Shown here: piece after piece, positions 1 to 8,926 of the stretch
Position numbering within the stretch: the stretch's first letter is position 1
Layout of the letters: each line of letters starts with the position of its first letter
Source of the DNA: Olavius algarvensis associated proteobacterium Delta 3
Lineage (GTDB): Bacteria; Desulfobacterota; Desulfobacteria; Desulfobacterales; CAFBRK01
Assembly (NCBI GenBank): GCA_903231505.1
Contig: CAFBRK010000216.1
Location: forward strand, 124,001-188,000
Direction: 5' to 3'
Length of the DNA: 64,000 nt
Notes under the pieces: model-generated
What the model was told of the DNA's origin: nothing
Databases searched by the model: none
Seen by the model: only the letters and a program-made list of their open reading frames with translations
Position numbers and translations under genes: made by a program

Positions 1-959
1 TAGAAGACCCGGGAACCCCTCTGGCCCGAAGAATCGCCAAAGAGGCATTGATCGGGGAGATGAAAAACAGTCCCATCGCCGTTCAAACACGGGCGGCAAA
101 CGCGCAGCACTATGAATTGCCGCCGGCGTTCTTCGAGAAAGTGCTCGGCAATCGAATGAAGTACAGCGGCTCGTTCTGGCCGGAGGGGTGCACTTCTTTA
201 GACGAGGCTGAAGAGGTCATGCTGAAGCTCTATTGCGAGCGTGCCGAGCTGGAAAACGGCATGGACATTCTAGAACTGGGTTCCGGCTGGGGCTCTCTTT
301 CCTTGTGGCTGGCTGAACATTATCCGGATAGTCGCATCACCACGATTTCCAATTCCCGTGACCAGGGGGACTATATCCGCCGCCGTTACCGTCTGAACGC
401 CATCGGCAATTTGAACATTGTTACAGCCGACATGAATCAGTTTTCCACAGACCAGCGATTCGACAGGATCATCTCTGTGGAAATGTTCGAACACATGCGA
501 AACTGGCAGGCCCTCCTCTCGAGGATCAGCCGATGGCTCAAAGAGGATGGGAGGGTGTTTATCCATGTGTTCAGCCATCGGAATCTCGCCTACCTCTTTG
601 ACAACCGGGGCGACGACAACTGGCTGGGACGGCATTTTTTCACCGGCGGCATTATGCCGTCCGACGATTTGATCCATCATTTTCAGGATGCTCTGGCGGT
701 TGAAACCCACTGGCGTATCGACGGCACCCATTATCAGAAAACAGCCCAGGCATGGCTGAAAAACCTGGATCGCAACCGCAGCGAAATTCTTCCGATCCTC
801 GAAGACGTATACAAAGACGGCGAGTCCGAGATCTGGCTGCAGCGGTGGCGCATTTTCTTCATGGCATGTGCGGAACTGTGGGGTTTCCGGCATGGCCAAG
901 AGTGGCTGGTGTCCCACTACCGTCTTCGAAAGCCCGTCTCCACGGAGAAGGGCAGTTGA
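1..959 (+). CDS. CFA-synthase-family SAM methyltransferase (5' end outside window)
   Basis: SAM-dependent methyltransferase of the cyclopropane-fatty-acyl-phospholipid synthase family, expected to modify unsaturated acyl chains of membrane lipids. The frame is open to the left edge of the window, and the first visible residues align internally with family members, so the true start lies upstream. [10 protein letters not shown] lipid-binding segment is followed by the SAM-binding loop [19 protein letters not shown]. The place of the E. coli Cfa cysteine (YSCAYW) reads YSGSFW, so it differs from classical Cfa. It is followed 10 bp later by DUF1365 and then by a second CFA-type gene, which suggests one operon. 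Family assignment is firm; whether the product is a cyclopropane, methyl-branched or other fatty acid cannot be read from the sequence. Confidence 0.85.
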   Translation, partial: EDPGTPLARRIAKEALIGEMKNSPIAVQTRAANAQHYELPPAFFEKVLGNRMKYSGSFWPEGCTSLDEAEEVMLKLYCERAELENGMDILELGSGWGSLSLWLAEHYPDSRITTISNSRDQGDYIRRRYRLNAIGNLNIVTADMNQFSTDQRFDRIISVEMFEHMRNWQALLSRISRWLKEDGRVFIHVFSHRNLAYLFDNRGDDNWLGRHFFTGGIMPSDDLIHHFQDALAVETHWRIDGTHYQKTAQAWLKNLDRNRSEILPILEDVYKDGESEIWLQRWRIFFMACAELWGFRHGQEWLVSHYRLRKPVSTEKGS

Positions 960-969
960 GGCACCCATC

Positions 970-1755
970 ATGACCGCAAGCGCCATATTCGAGGGGACCA
1001 TCCGGCATCGCAGGTTTTCTCCGGTTGAAAATTCGTTTCAATACCGGATCTTTTTTATGTACCTGGACATCTCGGAGCTTCCGGATCTGTTTGCCCCTTA
1101 TCTGTTATGGTCGGTCGAGAAGCCTAACGTCGCCAGTTTTCGTCGAAAGGATCATCTTGGCGATCCGAGAATGCCACTCGATCAGGCGGTTCGTGACCTG
1201 GTGGAGCGTCGAACCGGAAGCCGCCCGAACGGACCAATCCGTATGCTGACGCACCTGCGGTATTTCGGCTATTGCTTCAACCCGGTCAGTATCTACTATT
1301 GCTTCGATCGAGAGGGGACCCGGGTCGACACCGTCATTGCAGAAATTCACAACACGCCCTGGCTCGAAGAGTATCCTTATGTACTCGATGATGCGCTCAA
1401 CGAGCATTCTCACAGAGACTGGCGGCGCTACCGCTTCGAGAAGCGCTTTCACGTGTCGCCGTTCATGGACATGGATATCGACTATGACTGGCGGTTTCAC
1501 ATGCCGGGCCGATCCCTTAAGGTCCATATGATGAACACCCGGAAAGGTCGGAAACTCTTCGATGCCTCGTTGAGCCTGAAACGGCGGGAAATCAGTCATC
1601 CTTCCCTGGCCCGGGTGCTGACGGCCTATCCGGCCATGACGGCCAAAGTGACCGCAATGATTTACTGGCAGGCGCTCCGGCTTCGCGTCAAAGGCGCTCC
1701 ATTTTTTACCCATCCATCCAAACGCAGGTCACCTGCTGGAGAGATAACACCATGA
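970..1755 (+). CDS. DUF1365 family protein
   Basis: About 261 residues, of unknown biochemical function. The family regularly sits beside CFA-type methyltransferases and FAD oxidoreductases, as it does here. Recognisable are the N-terminal GTIRHRRFSPVENSF, the central YFGYCFNPVSIYYC block and EIHNTPWLEEYPYVL. The start at ATG 970 is chosen because the family begins about ten residues before RHRRF; an in-frame start further upstream would overlap the preceding gene. The stop overlaps the next start (ATGA at 1752-1755), so translation is probably coupled to the CFA synthase. A role in lipid modification is inferred from neighbourhood only. Confidence 0.85.
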   Translation: MTASAIFEGTIRHRRFSPVENSFQYRIFFMYLDISELPDLFAPYLLWSVEKPNVASFRRKDHLGDPRMPLDQAVRDLVERRTGSRPNGPIRMLTHLRYFGYCFNPVSIYYCFDREGTRVDTVIAEIHNTPWLEEYPYVLDDALNEHSHRDWRRYRFEKRFHVSPFMDMDIDYDWRFHMPGRSLKVHMMNTRKGRKLFDASLSLKRREISHPSLARVLTAYPAMTAKVTAMIYWQALRLRVKGAPFFTHPSKRRSPAGEITP

Positions 1756-3059
1756 CGGAATCCATCATTCCGAGGAATGTCAATGAATATAGACCTTCGC
1801 GTCGGGGTATTCTCGCGAACGTCTATCGAAGCGGCGTGCTCAAGACGCTTTCCGGGATCAGGGAAGGAAAAATTACCATGATCGCGGAGGGAGAAACTCA
1901 TCATTTCGGGAACGTGACCGACCAATTCCCACTCCAGGCAACGGTCATCGTCAGGGACCCCCTGACCTATCCGCATGTGCTTCTGGGCGGAAGCATCGGC
2001 GCCGGCGAAGCGTACATGAACGGCTATTGGACCACGGACAACCTGACCCATCTGGTTCGGATTGTTATCCGGAACCGGATGGTCCTGGAGCAAATGGAAA
2101 GCGGATGGGCCAAGCTCACCGAGCCGCTGCACCGCCTGTTTCATTTCCTTCGACGCAATACCCGAAACGGCAGCCGGGAAAATATCGCGGCCCATTACGA
2201 TCTTGGAAACGATTTTTACGAACTGTTTCTGGATCCGACCATGACCTATTCCAGCGGTATCTTCGAAACTGCAAAAAGCACCCTCGAAGAGGCGTCTGTG
2301 GCGAAGTACGACCGCATCTGCCGGAAATTGGACCTTGGCGAAAACGACCATGTGGTGGAAATCGGCAGTGGATGGGGTGGCTTCGCCGTTTACGCGGCAA
2401 AGCACTATGGCTGCCGGGTTACGACGACCACGATTTCCACGCAGCAGTATGCCTTGGCGAAACAGCGAATTCAGGAAGCGGGGCTGTCGGACCGGATAGA
2501 ACTTCTTCTACAGGACTATCGGGATCTGACCGGAACATACGACAAACTGGTGTCCATCGAAATGATCGAGGCGGTCGGACATCAGTTCTACGACACCTTC
2601 TTCAGAACCTGTTCCAGGTTACTCAAGCCGGACGGGATGGCCGCCATCCAGGCGATTACCATTGCGGACCACGTGTTCAACCAGCACAAGCACTCGGTGG
2701 ATTTCATCAAACGCTACATTTTCCCGGGAAGCTGCATCCCCTCGGTAACCGCCCTGAATCGCTCAGCAGCAAAGGTTTCCGATCTTCGCCTGGTCCATTT
2801 GGAGGATATTACGCCCCACTATGCAAAGACGCTGCGCGCGTGGCATCGCAACTTCACGATGAACCTGGACCGTGCCCGGAAGCTCGGGTATTCAGACACC
2901 TTTATCCGCATGTGGATGTTTTACCTGCAGTACTGCGAAGCCGCGTTTGAAGAACGCTACAATGGAAATGTGCAGATGGTGTTCAGCAAACCGCAGAACC
3001 GGCGGGCGCCGATTCTGCCGGTGTTAGACGATTGGAAGGTTGGTCTGGAGAGAGGATAA
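1752..3059 (+). CDS. cfa: Cyclopropane-fatty-acyl-phospholipid synthase
   Basis: Length 435 residues, typical for full-length CFA synthase. It transfers a methylene (or methyl) group from SAM to the double bond of unsaturated phospholipid acyl chains at the membrane. Seen are the AHYDLGNDFYELFLDP motif near residue 145, MTYSSGIF, the SAM loop EIGSGWGGFAVYAAKHYG near residue 200 and the C-terminal QYCEAAFEERY. Serine stands where E. coli Cfa has the active-site cysteine of YSCAYW, as in many long-form homologues. Coupled to DUF1365 by an ATGA overlap and followed by a small membrane protein. The convergent desaturase could supply the unsaturated substrate. Confidence 0.9.
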   Translation: MTESIIPRNVNEYRPSRRGILANVYRSGVLKTLSGIREGKITMIAEGETHHFGNVTDQFPLQATVIVRDPLTYPHVLLGGSIGAGEAYMNGYWTTDNLTHLVRIVIRNRMVLEQMESGWAKLTEPLHRLFHFLRRNTRNGSRENIAAHYDLGNDFYELFLDPTMTYSSGIFETAKSTLEEASVAKYDRICRKLDLGENDHVVEIGSGWGGFAVYAAKHYGCRVTTTTISTQQYALAKQRIQEAGLSDRIELLLQDYRDLTGTYDKLVSIEMIEAVGHQFYDTFFRTCSRLLKPDGMAAIQAITIADHVFNQHKHSVDFIKRYIFPGSCIPSVTALNRSAAKVSDLRLVHLEDITPHYAKTLRAWHRNFTMNLDRARKLGYSDTFIRMWMFYLQYCEAAFEERYNGNVQMVFSKPQNRRAPILPVLDDWKVGLERG

Positions 3060-3069
3060 GATCTGAACC

Positions 3070-3465
3070 ATGAACTCCAACAGTCGACATCCTCGGCATG
3101 ACAACTGGTTGCGCGGGTACACCCACTTCCTGTTGTTCTTCGTCATATTTTCCTTCGTGCTGACCTATTGTATCCTTCTGGGCGTCGGCTGGGGGTCGAT
3201 CGTCGGGGCGATGTCGCGCCACGTGTGGGAAGTGGTCCAGGGCGGCACGAGCAACGCTCCGGCAACAACAGTGCTAATTACCGAAGCCGCCTGGCTGGCC
3301 GCCTTCGGATTGATCGTGCACTCGTTGGTCGCCCTCTCTTATGACCGTGACACCGGGTATCGCTTAAAATACACCATCCGTACGTTTGTCTTGAGAACGG
3401 CCGGCCTTCTGCTGCTGATGGCAGGGGGTTTCGTAACAATTCGTCCCTTCATTCGCGCTGTCTGA
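3070..3465 (+). CDS. Small integral membrane protein, last gene of the CFA operon
   Basis: 131 residues with three predicted membrane segments (about residues 18-42, 67-88 and 107-126), and an N-terminus rich in polar and basic residues. No named family recognised. It begins 10 bp after the CFA synthase stop, so it is probably the last cistron of that operon. A supporting role in membrane-lipid modification is inferred from position only. Confidence 0.7.
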   Translation: MNSNSRHPRHDNWLRGYTHFLLFFVIFSFVLTYCILLGVGWGSIVGAMSRHVWEVVQGGTSNAPATTVLITEAAWLAAFGLIVHSLVALSYDRDTGYRLKYTIRTFVLRTAGLLLLMAGGFVTIRPFIRAV

Positions 3466-3577
3466 GATCCGAATCGTCCCGGAGACTTGACAATCCCGTG
3501 ATCACTGTTTCTTGTAAGCATACCGTTTACAATGAAAACGGCAACCCGAAAAACCCAACAAACGAAAGGATTGTTTT

Positions 3578-3751
3578 ATGGATGATATCATCGAGAAAAC
3601 CCTCTGTGCGCTTCAGGAAGAGGGTTTCATCGAGTCCAATACCGAAACGTTTAAAAAGCTGATCCAACCGGCCAACTATTTCTGCAAAAATTGCGGCCGA
3701 AGTGCGGTCAACGATTACAACCTGTGCAATCCTGAAGAGCTGTCAGGTTAA
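3578..3751 (+). CDS. Small cysteine-motif protein (57 aa)
   Basis: 57-residue protein starting at ATG 3578, preceded by an AAAGGA ribosome-binding site at 3565-3570. The second half carries FCKNCGR (CxxC) and a further cysteine in YNLCNPEEL, a plausible small zinc-binding knuckle; the first half is an amphipathic helix. Function unknown. A strong terminator hairpin begins 20 bp after the stop, consistent with a real short transcript. Confidence 0.6.
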   Translation: MDDIIEKTLCALQEEGFIESNTETFKKLIQPANYFCKNCGRSAVNDYNLCNPEELSG

Positions 3752-3770
3752 CAATTATTGCGCATTCTCC

Positions 3771-3809
3771 AAATAAAACGCCGAAGCTCAACTTTTCGGC
3801 GTTTTATTT
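3771..3809. terminator. Bidirectional intrinsic terminator
   Basis: Perfect 15-bp stem (3771-3785 with 3795-3809) around a 9-nt loop, with A/T-rich arms giving a U-run on either strand. It separates the plus-strand small protein from the convergent FAD oxidoreductase. Confidence 0.9.
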
Positions 3810-3841
3810 GACCGTTGATATCATCACGACCACATGATGCC

Positions 3842-5089
3842 TCATAGCTCGACACCAAACATCCGCCCAACATCCATGGCGCTTTTAACCCCGTCTTCGT
3901 GGAATCCGAAATACCAGTAGGCCCCGCAATAATAGGTCCGGTTCTGCCCGTTGATCTCATCCCGGCGCTTTCTGGCGGCAAGGCTGTCCGGTGTGTAAAC
4001 CGGATGGTGGTAAGTCAGTTCCTTTATGATTTCAGCCCTGTCTATTATATCGCCCATATTCAGGCTCACACAGAACTCTTCTTCGGCATCCAGGCTCTGG
4101 AGGATGTTCATGTCATAGGTCACCGCCACGCGTCCCTGTAAGGCTTTCGGGATATAATAGTTCCAGCTTGCCCAGGCCGCCCGGTGCTCCGGAAGCATCG
4201 TGTGATCGGTGTGCAGAATGGTCTGGTTCTCCTGGTATGGGATGCGGCCCAGGATGTCTTCTTCCGCTTCAGACGGGTCTGCCAGCAGGCTCAGAGCCTG
4301 ATCGCTGTGGGTGGCGATCACCACCCGGTCGAATATCTCCGGTTCAGACCCGTCTACCTTGAGAACCACGCCCTGCGGGCCGCGCCGGATTTCCCGGACC
4401 GGGCAGCTCAACTGTATCCGATCCCGATAGCTCCGGGTGAGCGGCTCGATGTATTGCCGGGAGCCGCCCTCCAGGACCAGCCACCGGGGCTGGTCCTGGA
4501 TATTGAGAAATCCATGATTTTCGAAAAACTCGGTGAAATAGCGTGCCGGAAACTCCCGAAATTGCGCCGGGGAGGCTGACCATATGGCCGATCCCATGGG
4601 AACGATGAAGTAATCGATAAACCAGGATGAATAGTTCTTTTCGAGCAAAAACGCGTTTAGTGTTTTCTGGTAACCGGCTTCTGTTTGGAGCAATTCCTGG
4701 GAGTCTTTTTTGAACCGGAAAAGGTCCGCCAGCATCCGGTAAAACTTCGGCCGAAGGAGATTGCGTCGCTGAACGAACAGTGTGCTCAGGGTACTCGGTC
4801 GAAACTCCAGGCCGGTCCGCCCGCATTTGACACTGAAGCTCATCTCCGAGTCCTGCCAGGGCAGCCCCAGACGGCGCATCAGTCTGAGGAAATTCGGATA
4901 GGTCTTTTCGTTGAAGACGATGAATCCGGTATCGACCGCATAGCTGCGGCCGTTCAGCGTGACATCGAGGGTATTGGTGTGACCACCGATCGTGTCGTTG
5001 GCTTCGAATACCGTGATCTCATGTTCCCGGCTGAGCAGATAGGCGGCAACCATTCCCGAGATTCCGGTCCCGACAACGGCGACGTTCAT
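3842..5089 (-). CDS. FAD-dependent amine-oxidase-type oxidoreductase of the CFA/DUF1365 cluster
   Basis: 415 residues. The N-terminal Rossmann FAD motif is VVGTGISGMVAAYLL, followed by FEANDTIGGHTNT, typical of flavin amine oxidase-like proteins. This subfamily is commonly linked to CFA-type methyltransferases and DUF1365; it is distinct from phytoene desaturases although sometimes labelled that way. A related pairing (methyltransferase plus FAD protein) makes 10-methyl fatty acids in actinobacteria, so a reductive or oxidative step on the methylated acyl chain is plausible but inferred. The gene lies 34 bp downstream of the desaturase on the same strand, so the two probably form an operon converging on the CFA operon. 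Confidence 0.85.
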   Translation of the reverse strand: MNVAVVGTGISGMVAAYLLSREHEITVFEANDTIGGHTNTLDVTLNGRSYAVDTGFIVFNEKTYPNFLRLMRRLGLPWQDSEMSFSVKCGRTGLEFRPSTLSTLFVQRRNLLRPKFYRMLADLFRFKKDSQELLQTEAGYQKTLNAFLLEKNYSSWFIDYFIVPMGSAIWSASPAQFREFPARYFTEFFENHGFLNIQDQPRWLVLEGGSRQYIEPLTRSYRDRIQLSCPVREIRRGPQGVVLKVDGSEPEIFDRVVIATHSDQALSLLADPSEAEEDILGRIPYQENQTILHTDHTMLPEHRAAWASWNYYIPKALQGRVAVTYDMNILQSLDAEEEFCVSLNMGDIIDRAEIIKELTYHHPVYTPDSLAARKRRDEINGQNRTYYCGAYWYFGFHEDGVKSAMDVGRMFGVEL

Positions 5090-5123
5090 GGGAGCCTCCT
5101 GGGGTCAAGGTGGGGTCTATGGG

Positions 5124-6098
5124 TTATGGGGCGGCCATCGCATCCACAGGATTCGGGTGTTTCACACGCTCCGGTACCGGTCGAAGATTTCGAATAATTT
5201 TGAGCCGCTCCAAAAGCAACAGCAGGTAATAGGTAATGTCGATTTCCCACCAGAAAAATCCCTGCCGGGTGGAGACGGAATAGTGATGGTGGTTGTTGTG
5301 CCAGCCCTCTCCAAGCGTGATGAGCGCCAGGAAGACGTTGTTCCGGCTGTTGTCGGGTGTACGATATCGCCGGCGGCCGAAAATATGGGATAACGAATTG
5401 ATGGTGTTCGTGGCGTGAAACAGCACGGTTGACGAAATGAAAAATCCCCAGACGACCATCTGCATGCCGGATGTCCCGAGGGAAGGGGCCACTTGTGCCA
5501 GGAGATTTCCGAATCCGTATAGGGCAAATGCCAGAAGCACCGGAACCACGATATCGAACCGGTTGAGCCACCTCAACTCCGGAAATCGGACCCAGTCTCC
5601 GGCGTATTCGGTTTTGGTGCGAAAATTGGCCTGGGTCGTTAGCCAGCCCATGTGACTCCATAAAAAGCCGTGGATGACCGGCGAATGGACGTCCCCGGTC
5701 TTGTCCGCGTACCGGTGATGGTGCCGGTGATGGGCGGCCCACCAGATCGGACCGCGCTGTACGGATGAGTTCCCAAGGACGGCAAATAAAAACTGCCAGG
5801 AACGATCCGTCTGAAATGTCTTGTGGGAAAAATACCGGTGATAGAAGCCGGTAATGGCAAACATGCGTATCATGTAAAGCAGTATGGCAACGGCTACCGC
5901 CGTCCAGCTCCACCCCACCCAGATGACACCCAGGCAACCTGCGTGCAGCACAATAAACGGGATGATCCGCAGCCAGTCTACCTTTTTCTCATAACCGGGG
6001 GGAACCTGATCGACCCCGGCCTCGGAGTCAATCCAGCGGAGCAGGGTCTTGAAGATTGGGCCGCGTCTGTCGGGTGTTTTTTTCGAGGTGTCTGTCAT
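5124..6098 (-). CDS. Membrane fatty-acid (acyl-CoA/acyl-lipid) desaturase
   Basis: 324 residues. It would introduce a double bond into saturated acyl chains using a di-iron centre and oxygen. The three histidine boxes are present: HRYFSH, HHRHHH and a C-terminal WHNNHHH, with membrane segments before the first box and between boxes two and three. An oxygen-dependent desaturase is notable beside genes of anaerobic character. It is first in a minus-strand pair with the FAD oxidoreductase and could provide the olefin used by the two CFA-type enzymes; that link is inferred. Confidence 0.9.
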   Translation of the reverse strand: MTDTSKKTPDRRGPIFKTLLRWIDSEAGVDQVPPGYEKKVDWLRIIPFIVLHAGCLGVIWVGWSWTAVAVAILLYMIRMFAITGFYHRYFSHKTFQTDRSWQFLFAVLGNSSVQRGPIWWAAHHRHHHRYADKTGDVHSPVIHGFLWSHMGWLTTQANFRTKTEYAGDWVRFPELRWLNRFDIVVPVLLAFALYGFGNLLAQVAPSLGTSGMQMVVWGFFISSTVLFHATNTINSLSHIFGRRRYRTPDNSRNNVFLALITLGEGWHNNHHHYSVSTRQGFFWWEIDITYYLLLLLERLKIIRNLRPVPERVKHPNPVDAMAAP

Positions 6099-6385
6099 CG
6101 GTCAATCCGAATGCACCGTATCAGGGGTGTGAAAGGGTGTCAAAGGGAACAACCGCCTCTCTGCCCGATTTTTTCTCTCATAAACAAAATGAATCGGCAT
6201 TACGGTGCCCCTTTTAATGGCAGTATTGTCCCCTCAACAATCAGCTATTCAGCTCGCATTGCCCAATATCCCTTCCGTGCACATTATATTGATTAGCAGT
6301 TTGCGATACGAAAAAAATATCTTTCACAGGCATTATGACATGTCTGCTAGTTTCGGGACGTAATTATTGTCGAGGAGACGGAATA

Positions 6386-6565
6386 ATGAAAACAACAGAA
6401 GATACATTCGGAAAATTCGAGGATGAAACCGGTGAGGAATATTACTGTCCGATAAATGATGTCACAGACGACCGCAGGGTGTCCGAGTGGGAAATCGACA
6501 ACTGTGTGGAGGCATCCACGGCGGGCCGCTATTCCGGAAACCTGAATGTGATGGATCGATTCTAA
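6386..6565 (+). CDS. Small acidic protein (59 aa), unknown function
   Basis: 59 residues from ATG 6386, with a GAGGAG ribosome-binding site at 6372-6377. Strongly acidic, with single cysteines in YYCPINDVTDD and DNCVEAST and an ending NLNVMDRF. No family recognised. It opens a run of closely spaced small plus-strand genes leading to the MoaD-like and DUF2177 genes. Confidence 0.55.
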   Translation: MKTTEDTFGKFEDETGEEYYCPINDVTDDRRVSEWEIDNCVEASTAGRYSGNLNVMDRF

Positions 6566-6584
6566 ACCTGAGGGAGATTACACC

Positions 6585-6743
6585 ATGATCAGGGAATTTG
6601 ATCTAACCGGCGTAGATGGCACCGCAGATATGGATGTCGACGGCTCAACTATCACAGCGGAGTGCCTTTCACTAGATACATCTCGGCCGGCATTCTGTAT
6701 CCCGAAGAGATCCGCCACGCCGAAAGCATTCTGCGGCAGTTAA
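6585..6743 (+). pseudogene. Short ORF with a probable frameshifted C-terminus
   Basis: An open frame of 52 codons starts at ATG 6585, 20 bp after the previous gene, with GGGAG upstream. Its second half (from about 6660) looks unlike protein, whereas the neighbouring frame over 6661-6758 reads a natural-looking tail, RYISAGILYPEEIRHAESI, ending at a TGA. A single indel would join the two halves. Either a sequencing or biological frameshift, or two unrelated fragments. Function unknown. Confidence 0.4.
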
Positions 6744-6820
6744 ATAAATTCGCCTGATGTTGGCAAAATTTGACGATAACCACGTTACCGGCGCGATGGA
6801 GCGCCTCAAGGAGATGCACC

Positions 6821-7057
6821 ATGAAAGTTAATCTAAAATGCTTTGCCAATTTGGCAGAACGTTATACATGCGACTATCAGATGACGACAGCCATGGAGAT
6901 GAACGAAGGTTCCACGGTCAGCAAGCTTATGAAAGCCTCCGGCATCCCGGAAAAAGATGTCCATATCGTATTTGTCAACGGAAAGATATCCGGTGTACAG
7001 CAGTCACTGAACGATGGAGACAGAATCACCCTGGTGCCGGCCACCGGCGGCATGTAA
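6821..7057 (+). CDS. MoaD/ThiS-like sulfur-carrier protein
   Basis: 78 residues with the beta-grasp pattern of MoaD/ThiS: KVNLKCFANLAERY at the start, VFVNGKISGVQQSLNDGDRI in the middle and a C-terminal PATGGM. The family carries sulfur on a C-terminal Gly-Gly; here one Met follows the diglycine, as in some family members that need trimming or are regulatory. The start at 6821 is supported by AAGGAG at 6809-6814. The natural partners (MoaE, MoeB or aldehyde:ferredoxin oxidoreductase) are not in the window, so the pathway is undetermined. Confidence 0.75.
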   Translation: MKVNLKCFANLAERYTCDYQMTTAMEMNEGSTVSKLMKASGIPEKDVHIVFVNGKISGVQQSLNDGDRITLVPATGGM

Positions 7058-7073
7058 CAGAAAGCGTTGAATC

Positions 7074-7544
7074 ATGAAGATGACCCTGGGCAATATGTTT
7101 CTGGTCTATGGACTGACAGCGATCGTATTCTTTATCATCGATCTGTTCTGGCTGGGTGTCGTGGCCAAGGGGCTCTATGACCGGTACATCGGGGGCCTTC
7201 TTCGCGATCAGGTGAACTGGGTTGCCGCAGTTTTGTTCTACGTCATTTACATCGGCGGGATTCAGCTATTTGTATTGGTTCCGGCGCTGCAGGATAGCTC
7301 GTCGATTCTTCGAGCAGCCCTCATGGGGGGCCTGCTTGGCTTTTTTGCTTACAGCACGTTCGATTTGACCAGTCTGGCGCTCATCCGGAACTGGCCGGTG
7401 ACGGTTACCGTAATAGACATTATATGGGGAACCCTGCTGACCGGAAGCACCGCTGCCGTGGTCGTGTGGCTGGCCAGAACTGTGTTAAAGCTCGGGCAAA
7501 CCATAAGGAGAACGACATGGATGAACAATTGGAATCCGTACTAG
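7074..7544 (+). CDS. DUF2177 family membrane protein
   Basis: 156 residues with four predicted membrane segments. Family features are the N-terminal FFIIDLFWLGVVAKGLYDRYIG and the later FFAYSTFDLTSLALIRNW. Function is unknown, but DUF2177 genes recur in CFA/DUF1365/FAD-oxidoreductase neighbourhoods, which fits the locus to the left. The final 28 bp overlap the next gene. Confidence 0.8.
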   Translation: MKMTLGNMFLVYGLTAIVFFIIDLFWLGVVAKGLYDRYIGGLLRDQVNWVAAVLFYVIYIGGIQLFVLVPALQDSSSILRAALMGGLLGFFAYSTFDLTSLALIRNWPVTVTVIDIIWGTLLTGSTAAVVVWLARTVLKLGQTIRRTTWMNNWNPY

Positions 7545-7852
7545 GTAGCATTGGCGAAGATTATCAGGGAAAAATTCAAAAGGGGGCTCGACATTACCTG
7601 GAGGTGAGTGTCGGGAAACAGGCAGAGAAAATGGGTTTTTATGACCTGAAAAAGAAGTACGAAAACACTTACGTCGTTGTTCCTTTGAGAGGTCCCCAGA
7701 AGGGGATGAAAGTTCGGATCGCCGGGCGGACGTTTGTAAATTACGCCGAGTATCCATCCGGCATCGCCGTGCCCGGGTACCTGGCCAAGGAGGCGGGAAA
7801 ATCGTTCAAGACGTTTATCCCCAATGACAGCATGATCTGTAATTTTACCTGA
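7517..7852 (+). CDS. Conserved hypothetical protein (111 aa)
   Basis: 111 residues from ATG 7517, preceded by AAGGAGAA; the start lies inside the 3' end of the DUF2177 gene, suggesting translational coupling. Soluble and mixed alpha/beta in appearance, without cysteine motifs except one near the C-terminus. No function recognised. A terminator follows within 6 bp. Confidence 0.6.
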   Translation: MDEQLESVLGSIGEDYQGKIQKGARHYLEVSVGKQAEKMGFYDLKKKYENTYVVVPLRGPQKGMKVRIAGRTFVNYAEYPSGIAVPGYLAKEAGKSFKTFIPNDSMICNFT

Positions 7853-7857
7853 TCGTG

Positions 7858-7892
7858 GATTTTTTGGAATCTTTTCACGATTCCAAAAAATC
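7858..7892. terminator. Intrinsic terminator between convergent genes
   Basis: 14-bp inverted repeat (7858-7871 with 7879-7892) around a 7-nt loop, with T/A runs built into the arms so it can end transcripts from both sides. Confidence 0.85.
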
Positions 7893-7903
7893 TACTCCAT
7901 AAA

Positions 7904-8752
7904 TTACAACATATTTTTGCGAATCGACCCTTCCATGCGGGACCTGTAGGCGGTTTTCCAGGAGGGCGACATAGCCTGCTTTCTCGTCGGCCACAGAAAG
8001 CCGAAATGCCCGCAGTACCGGCAAAATACTGCCATTTGATCCCGCATAATATCGGTAGGGTGTGGTAAATTCGGACGGCCCATATTGAAACCGAACACCC
8101 TGTCAATGCCGCCGGCAATGGCACAGGGGTAGTATCCCGATGGCGTGAGACCGAGTCCGCAATCCTCAATAATCCGGCATCCCGCAGCAAAATCCGCGTA
8201 TCTGAACAACGCGCTATCTATGGGCGCCAGGTTAAACGGGCGGAATAGCCGCGGCCGCCTGCCCTTGGCGGTGCTCTTGATGACGACGTCCTCTGGAAGC
8301 CGGGCCAGGACATCGTTGACCCTTTTTCCGAAGCCGTTGGTGCAGAGCACGATCCGAAGCTGGGGACGATGCTTTGATCGGTACGTCAAAAGCATGTCCA
8401 CAATGGTCTCCAGCCGCGGATGCAGTGTCGGCTCGCCGCCCAGCAAGCGGATGCGCTCCCATTTCATCCCTGCCACGTTGCTTTCTTCGATGAACGATTC
8501 AATGGCGTCGACCCGTATGTCCGATTTGCTGGGAGCCTGGGTGCAGGAGCGATTGCAATTGACGCAGGATAAATTGCACCGGTAGGTAATGTCGATTTCC
8601 GCATAATTGCGGCTTCTGGAAAATTGGTGACCCAGCATGCGTGTCGCCACTTTCTGGGCCCGTAGGAATTGATAGAAATCCAGGGCCAGCCGTCTGACGG
8701 TGATATTTCGATGCATTGTGTTAGATCGTATGTAATCCCGGTGTCGGTTCAT
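7904..8752 (-). CDS. Radical SAM protein
   Basis: 282 residues. The N-terminal CNLSCVNC motif (Cys59, Cys63, Cys66, CxxxCxxC) binds the [4Fe-4S] cluster used for SAM cleavage, followed by the GGEPTLHP segment typical of the radical SAM barrel. Further cysteines towards the C-terminus (AAGCRIIEDC, YYPC, FCRYCG) suggest a SPASM-like auxiliary cluster. The substrate is unknown; the protein stands alone between convergent and divergent neighbours. Family assignment firm, function open. Confidence 0.85.
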   Translation of the reverse strand: MNRHRDYIRSNTMHRNITVRRLALDFYQFLRAQKVATRMLGHQFSRSRNYAEIDITYRCNLSCVNCNRSCTQAPSKSDIRVDAIESFIEESNVAGMKWERIRLLGGEPTLHPRLETIVDMLLTYRSKHRPQLRIVLCTNGFGKRVNDVLARLPEDVVIKSTAKGRRPRLFRPFNLAPIDSALFRYADFAAGCRIIEDCGLGLTPSGYYPCAIAGGIDRVFGFNMGRPNLPHPTDIMRDQMAVFCRYCGHFGFLWPTRKQAMSPSWKTAYRSRMEGSIRKNML

Positions 8753-8926
8753 GCCGTTCTTTCAGAAGGATCGTGGCGGGATGGCGTTCGTTGTCCCGGT
8801 TGGACGGGCAATCCAAATTTCCCCTATCATACGGCGATGGCGCATACAAACCACAAGACACCCTGGGCATGATCATCCGGAACTCATATCCATCCTTAGG
8901 TCGAAGGCCATCAAGGAGACAAGTGA

